A stretch of 64,000 nt of DNA from Escherichia coli. GTDB taxonomy: Bacteria > Pseudomonadota > Gammaproteobacteria > Enterobacterales > Enterobacteriaceae. The translations under genes were made by a program, and so were the position numbers. The notes beneath the pieces were generated by a model. It was given only the letters and a program-made list of their open reading frames with translations, searched no databases and was not told the DNA's origin. Positions 1-9,809 of this stretch are shown here, piece by piece. The stretch lies in NCBI RefSeq assembly GCF_011881725.1, contig NZ_JAATUR010000028.1, forward strand, positions 1 to 64,000, read 5' to 3'. Numbering within the stretch: position 1 is the first letter of the stretch; the number at the start of each line of letters is the position of its first letter.

Positions 1-726
1 AATGTGCATATCGATATCGATACCGGTATCCGCCTGGAATTTATCCAGCGCATCGTGCAGCGGTTGCGGGAACTCATAGTTACCGGTGTAAGTCACGCCG
101 AAGGTTGGTACCACGCCGATGGTGTTTTCGTCGCAGGCTTCAATCATGCGTTTCGGATCCATAAACAACTGACCGGGACGCATAGGGATCTCACGCAGCT
201 CCACATCCCAGTAGCGGGCAAATTTATGCCAGCAGATTTGTACCGGACCGCACACCAGATTAGGTTTATTCGTTGGTTTGCCCGCAGCTTCCATACGCTT
301 GCGCCAACGCCATTTCATCGCCATCCCGCCGAGCATACAGGCCTCGGAAGAACCAATGGTGTTGGTGCCAGCGGCCTGACCGTTTTTCGGCGCAGGCGCA
401 TGCCACAGGTCAGCAACCATATTTACGCAACGCAGGTCGATAGCTGCGGATTGCGGATATTCTTCTTTATCGATCCAGTTTTTGTTGATCGACAGGTCCA
501 TCAATTTATGGACGTTTTCGTCGTCCCAGGTCTGGCAAAATGTTGCCAGGTTCTGACGAGCGTTACCGTCGAGATATAATTCATCATTGATAATCTGGAA
601 TGCGACATCGTCGCGCATTTCGTGCAGCGGAAAACGTTTTGATTCTGCGATAGTGGAAATAGACTTCGCACCAAAACGTGAATCGAGTAGCTCCGATCTT
701 AAATCCGTTACTTGCTTCTTATCCAT
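1..726 (-). CDS. gadB: Glutamate decarboxylase beta, 5' part (cut by window edge)
   Basis: PLP-dependent glutamate decarboxylase, which consumes a cytoplasmic proton by turning glutamate into GABA in the glutamate-dependent acid resistance system. The 242 codons present start [19 protein letters not shown] and match the N-terminal half of GadA/GadB, including the acidic N-terminus that folds into a helical bundle at low pH. The PLP lysine lies beyond the window. GadA and GadB are almost identical; the name gadB rests on the neighbour pqqL, which follows gadB in K-12. The start ATG follows AAGGAG with good spacing. Confidence 0.93.
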   Translation of the reverse strand, partial: MDKKQVTDLRSELLDSRFGAKSISTIAESKRFPLHEMRDDVAFQIINDELYLDGNARQNLATFCQTWDDENVHKLMDLSINKNWIDKEEYPQSAAIDLRCVNMVADLWHAPAPKNGQAAGTNTIGSSEACMLGGMAMKWRWRKRMEAAGKPTNKPNLVCGPVQICWHKFARYWDVELREIPMRPGQLFMDPKRMIEACDENTIGVVPTFGVTYTGNYEFPQPLHDALDKFQADTGIDIDMHI

Positions 727-761
727 TTTAAACTCCTTAAAATGATTGGATCGCATTAAAA

Positions 762-826
762 AAAGTAGGATTTATCGATAAGGTAAGCAAGTGCAAAGGA
801 CTCTGTTTTAAATAACAAAATCCTAA
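762..826 (-). promoter_or_regulatory. gadB promoter with GAD box
   Basis: On the minus strand, 826-807 reads TTAGGATTTTGTTATTTAAA, the 20-bp GAD box bound by GadE upstream of gadA and gadB. A candidate -10, TACTTT, lies at 767-762, placing transcription start near 754, about 27 bases before the ATG. The box centre is then about 63 bases upstream of that start, the arrangement known for gadA/gadB. The rest of 827-1050 is AT-rich, as expected for an H-NS-silenced promoter; I see no gene in it. Confidence 0.85.
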
Positions 827-1050
827 TGTCATTTATCGTGAGAAATTGCGTATTTAATATTTTCACATTAAAAACAATAGGGTGGAGCACGAGTGAGTTG
901 TGGTGTAGGGTTTTATGCTGTTATTTTGATGCGCTTTTTAACCCTCCTGAATTATCACGTTAAAATTAGACATTAAAATATCATTATTCGTTCTCTGTTA
1001 TTATCCTGAACGCATTTATAAAATTATCACATAAAAATATCGATTATTGC

Positions 1051-1079
1051 TAAAATCCCCGCCAACGATGTTGACGGGG
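1051..1079 (-). terminator. Terminator after pqqL
   Basis: On the minus strand a 10-bp stem (CCCCGTCAAC paired with GTTGGCGGGG, loop ATC) is followed by a short T run. It begins 8 bases beyond the pqqL stop codon. Confidence 0.7.
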
Positions 1080-1086
1080 TAAATTA

Positions 1087-3882
1087 TTATTTCGGTAGTA
1101 ATACCCCGGTATAGGTATTCACCGGGTGAGAAAGATATTGTTTAACAGCAGTATTAACGTTTTCTACCGTCATTTGTTTCAACAATTCCTCCTGCGCTGT
1201 CCATGCGGCAGGATCATCGTATTGAATAAGGCTATTGACAATGGTGTTCGCTAATTGCTGAACGCTACGCTGTTGAATATCAAGGCTGCGCTGAACGTTT
1301 TGCTGGTATTCATTCAGCTCTTGCTGATTGAGCCCTTTAGCCAGGCGCTTAACTAACACTTCATTCGCTAACGTTAACAGTTCATCATGTCGTTCCGGTT
1401 GACAAGTAAAAGCCAACAAATGGCTGATATCTTTGACCTGAGGATCGACCGAGAGGCGAGATGAAACGCTGTATGCCCCTGACGCCTGTTCACGAATATT
1501 AATTCGGAGATCTTTTGCCAGTGCGACGTTAAAAGCATCCAGCGCCATGCGCGTCGCCAGATTAATAGGTGTCCGGGAATCATAACGATTCCACTGTGAA
1601 ACGTGTGCTACAGGTTCATTTTGTTCTTTTACAGTAACAGATGCGTTGTCCGCCGCGCGAGTTAATGGTTTACCCGCGGCTAATGTCGAATCTGAGTGTT
1701 TGATTGATCCTAAGTAACGCGTAATTAACGGCAGGAGCTTGTCTTCTGCCACATTACCGACAATCACAAAGGTCATATCCCCAGGGGAGGAAAATAGCTG
1801 ACGATCGGCGGCTAAAGCATCTGCCGCAGTAAACTGTGCAATCTGTTTTTCTTGCAGTAATTTCGTGCGGTCATCAGCATAGCGCGTCTCGTACATCCGC
1901 TGGGCGAATTTCTCCGCTGGACGTTGGTCGAGCGTTTTCAACGCCTGAATTTGAGCATTTTGTAGCGATGCCCAGATATTTTCGTTGATCGTGCTTTGAG
2001 TGATTCGCTGGTTAATCAGCTGGAAGCCGGGTTCTGGATTATTGACCCGTGCGCTAACAGAAAGCAATGTATTCAGGCCACTGACTTTACTGCTCATGGT
2101 GACCGAATTTTCCGCGCTCCAGCGTTTCAGGCTGGAAGAGGAGAGATCACCAACGCCGCTGCCACTTACCGCTTTATTTGCCAGGGCGATAAGTGATTTT
2201 TGATCCGCAGGGAAACTTAAATCCCCTTTATTAGAGACGGCAGTAATTTGCAGCTTTTGCTCTTCACCCGCGGATTTTGCCAGAATAACCCTGGCACCAT
2301 TAGAAAGTGTTAATGATGTCAGATTCTCGGCCAGCGTTTCTTTGCTGCTAATTTCCGCCTGTGGGTCAGCGTCTACTGTTAACGATAAATTTCTGCCAGG
2401 GAAGATGTAAGCTGCCAGCTTTTTATTGGCGTATTCTTTTTGCAGTTCCAGGATAGCGTCAGGAGACAAGGCTTTTTGGGCCGCAACCTCGTTATTCACC
2501 ATTTGCTCCCAAAATGCGTCCTGGTTCTTTCTTAACTGCTGCCATTTTTCCGCCAGACTTTGCACGGTAATTTGCTGCCACAGACGTTTCGAAAGTTGAT
2601 ATGTTTCTTCCGGCGACAAGAACGGCGTGTTATTTAACGAGCTGGATGCCAGGCGACTGGTTAGCATACGTAAATCGCGTTCTGCTTGCTGATCAACCGC
2701 ATTTTTCAGCCAGGTGAGGCGGGTAGCTTTTACATCATCGAGTTCTTCAGCAGAAAAACCATGTTGGTCGATAGTTGCCAGCTCTGCCATCAATGCATTT
2801 GCAGCATCCTGCATATTATCGTCTCGTGCATTTACACGGAAAAACAGCGACTGATAATCTGGTGCAATTTTAACACTACGCGCAGTGCCACCAGAAATAG
2901 TCTTCAACTCCCCCGATTGAATACGTTCCTGCAAACGTTGATTGAACAACTGAACCAACATGCTCCATTCCGCCTGTTCGATAAAGCTTTGTTCATCGCT
3001 CACTTGTACCATTGGCAGGCGATAATAGAGTGCGATACCGTTCACCCGGTTTTCTTTATCATTAATGATATTAAAGCGCAGGTGGTTTTCTGCTTTTGTC
3101 GGCCAGACGCGATTTTCAGCTGCTTTGTTAGCCGGAAGCTTACTTAAATTATCCTTTATCAGCGCCAGCGCCTCTTTACTGTCGATATCGCCGACTACGA
3201 TAAAGGTCATATTATTGGGTTGATACCAGCGTTGATAAAATTGGCGCAATTGTGCCGGTGTTACCGTGGCGACAGTATCCATCAGGCCGATAGGTTCGCG
3301 GTCCAGATTACGTGTGTTTGCCAGCAGGAAAGGGCGGCGCGCCTGAGATGTGCGCCATTTCGCATCCTGATGTGCTCGCCATTCTTCAGTAATAACGCCC
3401 CGTTCAGCATCCACTTCGTGTTTTTCAAAGGTGGCGGCATTACTCCATTCACTGAAGATTGCCATTACTTTTTGCAAATTTTGTTTTTGCGTAGTCGGCA
3501 AACTCACCTGATACACCGTTTCGTCATAGCTGGTATAGGCATTAACATCGCGACCAAAACGCAGGCCCATCGACTCAAATGTTTCGATGACTTTATTACC
3601 CGGCCATGTTTTGGTGCCGTTAAACATCATATGTTCAACAAAATGAGCCACACCGCGCTCATTGTCTTCTTCCTGCAATGAACCAGTATGGATTTGCAGC
3701 CATAAATTAACCTGATCCTTTGGTTGAGCATGCGGATAGATCATATATCGCAAGCCATTGTCCAGTTGCCCGGTAATTAACTTTTCATCCTGCGGTAACG
3801 CGGCGGCAATCAGTCGTCCGGGGAACAAAAGAGTTGCCACTAAAGTTAGTAAGAAACAGAGGTTTCTCATAATCATCTCCAT
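1087..3882 (-). CDS. pqqL: Periplasmic M16 zinc metalloprotease PqqL
   Basis: M16-family protease, 931 residues with this start, matching K-12 PqqL. A signal peptide covers about residues 1-27 and is followed by the inverted zinc motif HFVEH (H80, E83, H84) with the downstream family glutamate. The length fits two M16 half-barrels, only the first catalytic. Despite its name it is not needed for PQQ synthesis. It lies downstream of a TonB-dependent receptor gene, an arrangement shared with FusC-type proteases that degrade imported iron-containing proteins; PqqL-YddB has been proposed as such a system. The start is uncertain: a GGAG just upstream favours the internal ATG at 3870. Confidence 0.92.
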   Translation of the reverse strand: MEMIMRNLCFLLTLVATLLFPGRLIAAALPQDEKLITGQLDNGLRYMIYPHAQPKDQVNLWLQIHTGSLQEEDNERGVAHFVEHMMFNGTKTWPGNKVIETFESMGLRFGRDVNAYTSYDETVYQVSLPTTQKQNLQKVMAIFSEWSNAATFEKHEVDAERGVITEEWRAHQDAKWRTSQARRPFLLANTRNLDREPIGLMDTVATVTPAQLRQFYQRWYQPNNMTFIVVGDIDSKEALALIKDNLSKLPANKAAENRVWPTKAENHLRFNIINDKENRVNGIALYYRLPMVQVSDEQSFIEQAEWSMLVQLFNQRLQERIQSGELKTISGGTARSVKIAPDYQSLFFRVNARDDNMQDAANALMAELATIDQHGFSAEELDDVKATRLTWLKNAVDQQAERDLRMLTSRLASSSLNNTPFLSPEETYQLSKRLWQQITVQSLAEKWQQLRKNQDAFWEQMVNNEVAAQKALSPDAILELQKEYANKKLAAYIFPGRNLSLTVDADPQAEISSKETLAENLTSLTLSNGARVILAKSAGEEQKLQITAVSNKGDLSFPADQKSLIALANKAVSGSGVGDLSSSSLKRWSAENSVTMSSKVSGLNTLLSVSARVNNPEPGFQLINQRITQSTINENIWASLQNAQIQALKTLDQRPAEKFAQRMYETRYADDRTKLLQEKQIAQFTAADALAADRQLFSSPGDMTFVIVGNVAEDKLLPLITRYLGSIKHSDSTLAAGKPLTRAADNASVTVKEQNEPVAHVSQWNRYDSRTPINLATRMALDAFNVALAKDLRINIREQASGAYSVSSRLSVDPQVKDISHLLAFTCQPERHDELLTLANEVLVKRLAKGLNQQELNEYQQNVQRSLDIQQRSVQQLANTIVNSLIQYDDPAAWTAQEELLKQMTVENVNTAVKQYLSHPVNTYTGVLLPK

Positions 3883-3926
3883 GCGAAAACCGGGCGAATT
3901 TACCCGGTTAAGTAAAATCCGAAGCA

Positions 3927-6299
3927 TTAAAATTTCATGCTGACATCAAGCCAGAAAGTACGCCCACTGGCGTAGGTCGCCACACCGGTATTCGTTGTAT
4001 CAACAGCGGTTTTGCTATCCAGTACGTTCAGAATATCGGCACTAATCGTCAGGTTTTGCTGTTTAAGAAACTGTGGCGTCCAGGACAAGCGGGTATCCCA
4101 GGTCAGACTGCTATCCAGTTTTTCATCAACATACTGCTTGTAATCTGAATATTCGCTGATGTATTGCGCGTTCGTCTTACCGAGGATAATGCGAGCTTTA
4201 CGCGCTTCTTGCCATGCCAGCGTGTTCGCCCATACCAGCCCGCTCGGTTGATGTGTGAAATCCATGTTTAAGGAGATCTTTAATGGGTTATTAAAATCTG
4301 CCACTGGAACGCTATCGTAAGAGACCAGATTACCGTTATAAACCACCTGGTTATCACCGGTATTGCTCTCCTCATAACCATTGTTCAACGACAAGTTGCC
4401 CTTGCTCTTGATATAGCTAAAGACAATTTGCGGGTTAATATCTACCTGACTGATATGCAGGGGTTCGGCCAGTTCAAAACTGAGGCTAAAGGAATGCGTT
4501 TTGGTTTTGCCATCGTTGTTATATTCAGTAATAGTGGTTTTAGTGGCACTATCGGTATGACTGCTTTTACTGATTTGATCATGCGCCTCACGGTAAACAT
4601 AGTTTGCGCGTGCAATAATGTTATTACCGATTTTTTGTTGCAATCCCATTGCCAGCTCATCGTTATAAGGGGTTTTCAAATCCTGATAACGCGTCAGGGT
4701 TTTATTGCCTGATACCGATTCCGTCCAGCTATTGCGGATATCACGTAATCCCATATCGAGAATATTTCCGCCATAGTAGCGGTTATATCCGGCGGTAATC
4801 ATTGAGGTTTGATCAGCAAAAATATCCCATTCCGTCATAAAGCGCGGGGAGATATTGTGGTTGGACAGATAGTTGTCATAGTCATAACGCACGCCAGGCA
4901 TTAACGACACATTGCGCCAGCTAATGCGATCCGCCATATACAACGTGTAGTTGTCAATTCCCAGGCTGCCTTTACCTTTATGGTAGATGGTATGGTTAGT
5001 TTTCTTTCCTGCAGCATTAATCACATAGGATTCAGACTGGTTATGGCGTTTAGTCCATGCATCGGAATAGATGTATTCCGCGCCGAAGTAGGGTTGATGC
5101 GAAACATTGCCCACGGAGAATTTTTGCCAATCCAGCCGTGTTTTGAAGGTGTAATTATCTACAGCCTGTGAAAAATGTCCTAATCCGCCGCGGGTGCAAC
5201 GCCCTGAAATATCACCATATGTGCATGAAAGTTCGGTGTACCAGATATCATTATCGTGACGGGTATAATCACTAATATGATCCCAGCCAACAGTGGTATG
5301 CAGTTTGGCCCACGCGAGCTGGGTATCCATATCCCATGCCAGACCATAGGATTTATTCCCCATTTCGCGGTCAGACTCCGGGAAGGTACTGGTATTATAA
5401 TCACGGCTGGAGCCGGTATATTTAAAGGTTAGATCATGGGTAAAGCGGTCGCTGGCAAACCAGGTAAATTTGCTTAATGCGGTATCAATAACGTTTTTAT
5501 ACTGTGCCCGACCGGCGACAATACCGTCATTCGAAACATAATCCGCGCGGGTAATGTCAGACTGGCGGCGTGATAAACCGGCGGTGACGCCAAAGTTATC
5601 AGCGAGTTCCTGATTAAGCGATAACGTATAAAAGTTCTTTTTAAAATCTGGGGAGTAGTAAGTACTTCCTGAAGAACCTTGATTAAATGTGTTCTTGTTA
5701 TTCTCATCGATATGAGATGTTAACCAGTCCGAACGCGTTGTGCGATAACCCAGTTTAACGCTGCTATCATCAGTGCTGAAGCGTTTGATCTTTGCATCAA
5801 TGACCCCACCATTGAAGCGACCAAATTCAACCGGCACAAAGCTATCATAAAGCGTCACATTGTCCAGTAAGCTGACATCAAGGTAATAACCCTGTGACAT
5901 CCCGCTAATATTGGTTGCACTACTGGCATCGGACTCATTCGCCGGATTGAGGTTGTTAGTTGCACTAATACCGTCAATCAAATAGGCATTTTGATAGGGC
6001 GACGCACCGTGAATAGAGATTTTCTCCGGGCGAATATCGCCCTGGTTCAACGAGGTACTTTGCGTTGAATCCATGCGCACCGCAGGGTTAGTTTTCAGCA
6101 AATCGCTGATATTGCCATTCCCGGTCGGTAAACGCTCGATGCTTTCACTGGTGTAATGCGTGTTTCCATTTACGGGCACAGGGACAGGAGCATAAACCGT
6201 CATCTCTTCAAAAACAGGCATGTACTTGTTTTTGTCATCGACGGCCTGCGCCACATCAGCGCCACATAAAATGACGCCAGGAATAAGAACTCGCTTCAT
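3927..6299 (-). CDS. yddB: TonB-dependent outer-membrane receptor YddB
   Basis: A 790-residue TonB-dependent receptor. It has a signal peptide (about 1-19, ending AQA), a TonB-box-like segment EEMTVYAP (31-38), a plug domain (about 45-165) and a beta-barrel ending in a terminal phenylalanine, as outer-membrane barrels do. A good Shine-Dalgarno (GGAG) lies 10 bases before the ATG. It sits between yddA and pqqL on the same strand, 37 bases from yddA and 44 from pqqL, so probably one operon. The substrate is not proven; the paired protease suggests a protein ligand such as a ferredoxin-like iron protein. Confidence 0.9.
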   Translation of the reverse strand: MKRVLIPGVILCGADVAQAVDDKNKYMPVFEEMTVYAPVPVPVNGNTHYTSESIERLPTGNGNISDLLKTNPAVRMDSTQSTSLNQGDIRPEKISIHGASPYQNAYLIDGISATNNLNPANESDASSATNISGMSQGYYLDVSLLDNVTLYDSFVPVEFGRFNGGVIDAKIKRFSTDDSSVKLGYRTTRSDWLTSHIDENNKNTFNQGSSGSTYYSPDFKKNFYTLSLNQELADNFGVTAGLSRRQSDITRADYVSNDGIVAGRAQYKNVIDTALSKFTWFASDRFTHDLTFKYTGSSRDYNTSTFPESDREMGNKSYGLAWDMDTQLAWAKLHTTVGWDHISDYTRHDNDIWYTELSCTYGDISGRCTRGGLGHFSQAVDNYTFKTRLDWQKFSVGNVSHQPYFGAEYIYSDAWTKRHNQSESYVINAAGKKTNHTIYHKGKGSLGIDNYTLYMADRISWRNVSLMPGVRYDYDNYLSNHNISPRFMTEWDIFADQTSMITAGYNRYYGGNILDMGLRDIRNSWTESVSGNKTLTRYQDLKTPYNDELAMGLQQKIGNNIIARANYVYREAHDQISKSSHTDSATKTTITEYNNDGKTKTHSFSLSFELAEPLHISQVDINPQIVFSYIKSKGNLSLNNGYEESNTGDNQVVYNGNLVSYDSVPVADFNNPLKISLNMDFTHQPSGLVWANTLAWQEARKARIILGKTNAQYISEYSDYKQYVDEKLDSSLTWDTRLSWTPQFLKQQNLTISADILNVLDSKTAVDTTNTGVATYASGRTFWLDVSMKF

Positions 6300-6336
6300 T
6301 TATTTTTATCTCCGTACAGCAGGAATTTTATTGTTT

Positions 6337-8022
6337 TTATAAAACCGCGCTAATGTCACAAATATCATCAGCCAGATTCCAGACACCGGGCTGATGTGTA
6401 ACCATAATGACGCCGCTTGTTGGTAGTTTTTCACGCACTAAACGCAGTAAACGGATAGCCTCTTGTTCCTCAAGATGAGAGGTAGTTTCATCGAGAAATA
6501 TCCACTTCGGACGTCGTAAAATTAATCGTGCCAGGGCGATACGTTGTTTTTCTCCGCTGGAAAGAATATCGCCCCAGCGATCGTGGTCAGAAATACGCGC
6601 AGCTAATTTCCCCAGACCAACCTGATGCAGGACTTCGCTCAACGTTTTATCGTCTACGGGCTGGGGAAGTGCTTTACAAATAATCTCTTTCAGTAAGCCG
6701 GTTTTGATTAAAGGCGTTTGTGATACATACCAACTGTCAGCAGGAGAAGAAATATCACCTTTAAACCACGGCCAGCAGTGGGATAACGTTTTAAGTAGTG
6801 TGGTTTTTCCTGCACCAGAGTAACCTTTCAGTAATAGCCATTTACCAGGTGAAACATGAAAGTTCAGGTTCTCTAATATGACCTTATTATCAGGAGTACG
6901 AATACTCGCGTCAGCCACTTGTACCGCATGTTGGCAATTTTTGGGCTTATTCGTTGCGCGCTGTTCGGTGAGTTGATGGAACTCATACAAGCGATCGATA
7001 ACCGCAGCTAATTCTGCAAGTTCATCATATTTATAAATAAACCAGCTTAAATTGTTGGATACCAGCATAAATGCCTGGCGAGATTTCATCAGTCCGCCCA
7101 GATTGATCTGTCCGCTAATAAACTGCGGCAATAACAGAAAGTAGGGAAGAACGCTAAGTGAGCGCGAATAAATATTCTGCCAGTAATCAAGCCAGCGCTG
7201 GCGATTCATTAAGCGATGCCAGTTATCTTTAATGGTATGAAAATTGTCGCTCAACTCCTGCCGTTGTAGATGTTCAGCATTGCTTAGCGCAATCAGTTCT
7301 GCTTGCTTATTATGCTGCACAAGATTCGTTCGAAATGTCGCTTCGCTACGTTGCTTTTCCACATTAAGGGGGCGAATACGTTTACCAACCTTATGGGTGA
7401 ATAAAGTTCCACCGATAACAATGAGCACGACGGTATAGACCATATAACCCTGGATATTCCATTCTGTTCCACCAACAGTGAATGAGAGCGTACCCGCGCT
7501 TTGCCACAGAATAACGGTGAAGGTGACCAGCATGCTCAGTGACTGGATGAACCCAAATGAAAGGTTGAGCGTTTTGCTAATCAATAAGAGAATGTCTTCA
7601 GCGATACGTTGGTCAGGATTATCTGTATTTTTATGCTCGCCGTAGATCTGCGTGAAGTAGTAGTTTTTATCTGCAAACCAGCGATTAAGATAGTAATCCG
7701 TTAACCATTCGCGCCAGCGAATAGTCAGTAGTTTAATTAACCACGTTTTGTTTACAGAAATTAATACAAAGATCCCCAGCAGGGCAGGGAACCAAAGGAC
7801 AAGCTGCCAAAGCTTGTCGGTTTCTTTCTGGCTTAGTGCATTGAAAAAATCATTGTTCCAGTCGTTTAACCAGACCTGAATTTTAACCACACCCAGAATC
7901 ATGGCGAGGATAATAATGATTAACAATACTGATGTTTTGTTATTCTTACGCAGCCAAAAGGGCTTCAACAGACAAAGGTACTTTGCTATCAACATACAAA
8001 ACGTAATGGGAATGGTTATCAT
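6337..8022 (-). CDS. yddA: ABC transporter with fused membrane and ATPase domains, YddA
   Basis: A 561-residue half-transporter matching K-12 YddA in length. The N-terminal membrane domain (about residues 1-330) is of the SbmA/BacA-like type, with helices such as SVLLIIIILAMILGVVKI and LVLWFPALLGIFVLIS. The C-terminal nucleotide-binding domain has Walker A GYSGAGKTT, signature LSSGEKQR and Walker B WIFLDE followed by a late histidine (MVTHQ). It should work as a homodimer in the inner membrane. It is the first gene of the yddA-yddB-pqqL group, suggesting a role in moving peptides or the product of imported protein; the substrate is unknown. Confidence 0.88.
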   Translation of the reverse strand: MITIPITFCMLIAKYLCLLKPFWLRKNNKTSVLLIIIILAMILGVVKIQVWLNDWNNDFFNALSQKETDKLWQLVLWFPALLGIFVLISVNKTWLIKLLTIRWREWLTDYYLNRWFADKNYYFTQIYGEHKNTDNPDQRIAEDILLLISKTLNLSFGFIQSLSMLVTFTVILWQSAGTLSFTVGGTEWNIQGYMVYTVVLIVIGGTLFTHKVGKRIRPLNVEKQRSEATFRTNLVQHNKQAELIALSNAEHLQRQELSDNFHTIKDNWHRLMNRQRWLDYWQNIYSRSLSVLPYFLLLPQFISGQINLGGLMKSRQAFMLVSNNLSWFIYKYDELAELAAVIDRLYEFHQLTEQRATNKPKNCQHAVQVADASIRTPDNKVILENLNFHVSPGKWLLLKGYSGAGKTTLLKTLSHCWPWFKGDISSPADSWYVSQTPLIKTGLLKEIICKALPQPVDDKTLSEVLHQVGLGKLAARISDHDRWGDILSSGEKQRIALARLILRRPKWIFLDETTSHLEEQEAIRLLRLVREKLPTSGVIMVTHQPGVWNLADDICDISAVL

Positions 8023-8531
8023 TAGCGAAAATTGATTGTGCCATTTAATGATTATCTATGGCAATGATTTACTGATGAAATTTATTTAAGTATCATTTAA
8101 CATTATGAAATATAAAGAAATATTTCATTTTCGACGGTTATGGTTATGCTATTGATAATCAAGGGCATTGCTAATACCCAGACGAAAACCACGTCAGCGA
8201 AGTTTTGCATTCTTACTTCGGAAGGGAAGATGATAATGACGAAACACCCGACAGAAATTTGAGTCAGGTATTCAGCTAAAATCTTGAGAAGAAGGATAAG
8301 ACAGGAGTGAAAAGAGGACGTTATTTATTGCTCTCCAGTTGCTTTGCAGTAAATCGGTACTCTATTTTTCTGGCATGAGATGCATAATCAAGCATACAAC
8401 AGATTATATGTGACGTCTGTCACTTATGTATTTCAAACAACACTCAATGTAAAAATATCGTGGGGCAGGTAGTGGCTACCCCATTTAATTCTTTACGTAG
8501 AACGCGGGTCTCAACGTTGGTATTACAATAA
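8023..8531. other. Intergenic stretch replacing ydeM-ydeN
   Basis: About 510 bases without a convincing gene. K-12 carries ydeM (radical-SAM maturase) and ydeN (sulfatase) between yddA and ydeO; neither is present, and I recognise no remnant of them. Near the ydeO end, 8461-8482 forms an imperfect minus-strand hairpin (GGGGTAG...CTGCCCC) that might terminate ydeO, but its T tract is weak. Confidence 0.5.
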
Positions 8532-9293
8532 TCAAATAGCTAAAGCATTCATTGCGTTTTCTGTACTTATACCCATATGCCTTTGACAACGGTACTCCTT
8601 AGAAACCCTCTTCGGACTGTTGCCGAAATGCTTGCGGAATGCATAAATGAAATAAGATGTACTGGCATAGCCACATTGCTCGGCAATTTTATTGACAGAA
8701 CGTTCGACGCGTATTAAGTTTTTTGCGTGCTGCATTCTGGCATCTAAAAGAATTTGAGAGAATGTTGTTTGCTCTTGCTTGAGTTTTTTCTTCAACAAAC
8801 TTTCACTTATATACAGGCAGTCACAAATATCTTTCAGTTTCCATGGATGTGCCAGCTTCATATTGACAATATTCCTCACTTTCCCGGAAACCGATAGTAC
8901 CCCGTTAGTTAACAATGTAATGAAACCTTTGCATGCGGCAAAGATAGACAGACAAGAAAAAAGCAAAAGTTCAGAAAAATTATGATGATCGCGTTCTTCA
9001 GAGTTGAGATAAGCAATCATTTCATTAAGCAATCCAGCTGGTACATTTGAAGCACGTAAAAACTTCGCAGGAACAGGCATCGTCACTGTCTGAATGTTAG
9101 TGCATTGAAGATATTTTTTAATGGTATTTTCATTAAATCCGATTTCTTTAAAATGACGCGCGTAAGGTGCAAAATGTGATCGGACAGCATTATCTACCAT
9201 CAGGATTTCACCATCGGAAAAGCTATGGTCTTTGTCTAAAATAGTAGCATTAAATGCATGATGGACAAATATAACAGAACATACGAGCGACAT
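8532..9293 (-). CDS. ydeO: AraC-family acid-resistance regulator YdeO
   Basis: A 253-residue AraC/XylS-type activator, nearly identical in length and sequence to K-12 YdeO. The C-terminal 100 residues carry two helix-turn-helix units (WKLKDICDCLYISESLLKKKL and INKIAEQCGYASTSYFIYAFRKHF-like). In the EvgSA-YdeO-GadE cascade it activates gadE and anaerobic acid-stress genes. It lies 79 bases downstream of safA on the same strand and is known to be cotranscribed with it under EvgA control. The N-terminal region is the presumed signal or dimerisation domain. Confidence 0.92.
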   Translation of the reverse strand: MSLVCSVIFVHHAFNATILDKDHSFSDGEILMVDNAVRSHFAPYARHFKEIGFNENTIKKYLQCTNIQTVTMPVPAKFLRASNVPAGLLNEMIAYLNSEERDHHNFSELLLFSCLSIFAACKGFITLLTNGVLSVSGKVRNIVNMKLAHPWKLKDICDCLYISESLLKKKLKQEQTTFSQILLDARMQHAKNLIRVERSVNKIAEQCGYASTSYFIYAFRKHFGNSPKRVSKEYRCQRHMGISTENAMNALAI

Positions 9294-9372
9294 TTTAGCT
9301 CCTTGAAATTATAAAGTTTTATAGATAATCATTCAGCAGCTTATGTTCGTAAGTTGCTTTTTATTTTTAACA

Positions 9373-9564
9373 TTACAAATCATTAATAATGAAATGCGTA
9401 ATGTCTCTTAATATGCGATCCAGTCCGGCCCCTCCAATTTGATCAATTGCTGAGCAAATGGATATCAGCGTGAGGGTCGCTAACAAAATAACCACAATCA
9501 AAGACATGGTTTTTTTATAATTGTCTTTTTTAGTGACTGTATTTTTCACCGTGATCGCATACAT
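9373..9564 (-). CDS. safA: EvgS/EvgA-to-PhoQ connector membrane protein SafA
   Basis: A 63-residue inner-membrane protein with a single transmembrane helix at about 20-40 (MSLIVVILLATLTLISICSA), a charged cytoplasmic N-terminus and a short periplasmic tail. SafA links two two-component systems: it is induced by EvgA and its periplasmic part activates the sensor PhoQ. The reading frame and many residues agree with K-12 SafA, but it is the most diverged of the shared proteins here, and the tail (IGGAGLDRILRDITHFI) differs where PhoQ is contacted. First gene of safA-ydeO. Confidence 0.85.
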   Translation of the reverse strand: MYAITVKNTVTKKDNYKKTMSLIVVILLATLTLISICSAIDQIGGAGLDRILRDITHFIINDL

Positions 9565-9682
9565 TTTGAATATGATATATTAATCGCAAACGCTAAGCGT
9601 TATGCATCGTTAATCAGTGTACTTAATATAGCAGGGTGATTACAGGATGAAATAGGACTGAAACTTCACTGCTGAGCGGAGT

Positions 9683-9700
9683 TTCTTACAACTGTAGGCG
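9683..9700 (-). promoter_or_regulatory. EvgA-like box upstream of safA-ydeO
   Basis: The minus strand reads CGCCTACAGTTGTAAGAA, close to the EvgA inverted repeat TTCCTACA-N2-TGTAAGAA. It sits about 120 bases upstream of the safA start, consistent with the known direct activation of safA-ydeO by EvgA. Confidence 0.75.
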
Positions 9701-9809
9701 TCGGTGTATATCTTAATTGCGGAGCTGAAAAGATAAGAGATTGTACGGGGATAGTCAATTCGAGTTTCTTCTGCTGTCATCCGTACAGCAGAAGAAAAAA
9801 AGAATGCAA

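Noticed and set aside
4..579. Long plus-strand ORF opposite gadB
   Set aside because: It lies wholly antisense to the well-supported gadB frame and has no ribosome site. The same reasoning removes the other antisense ORFs over pqqL, yddB, ydeP, lsrK, dcp and sad.
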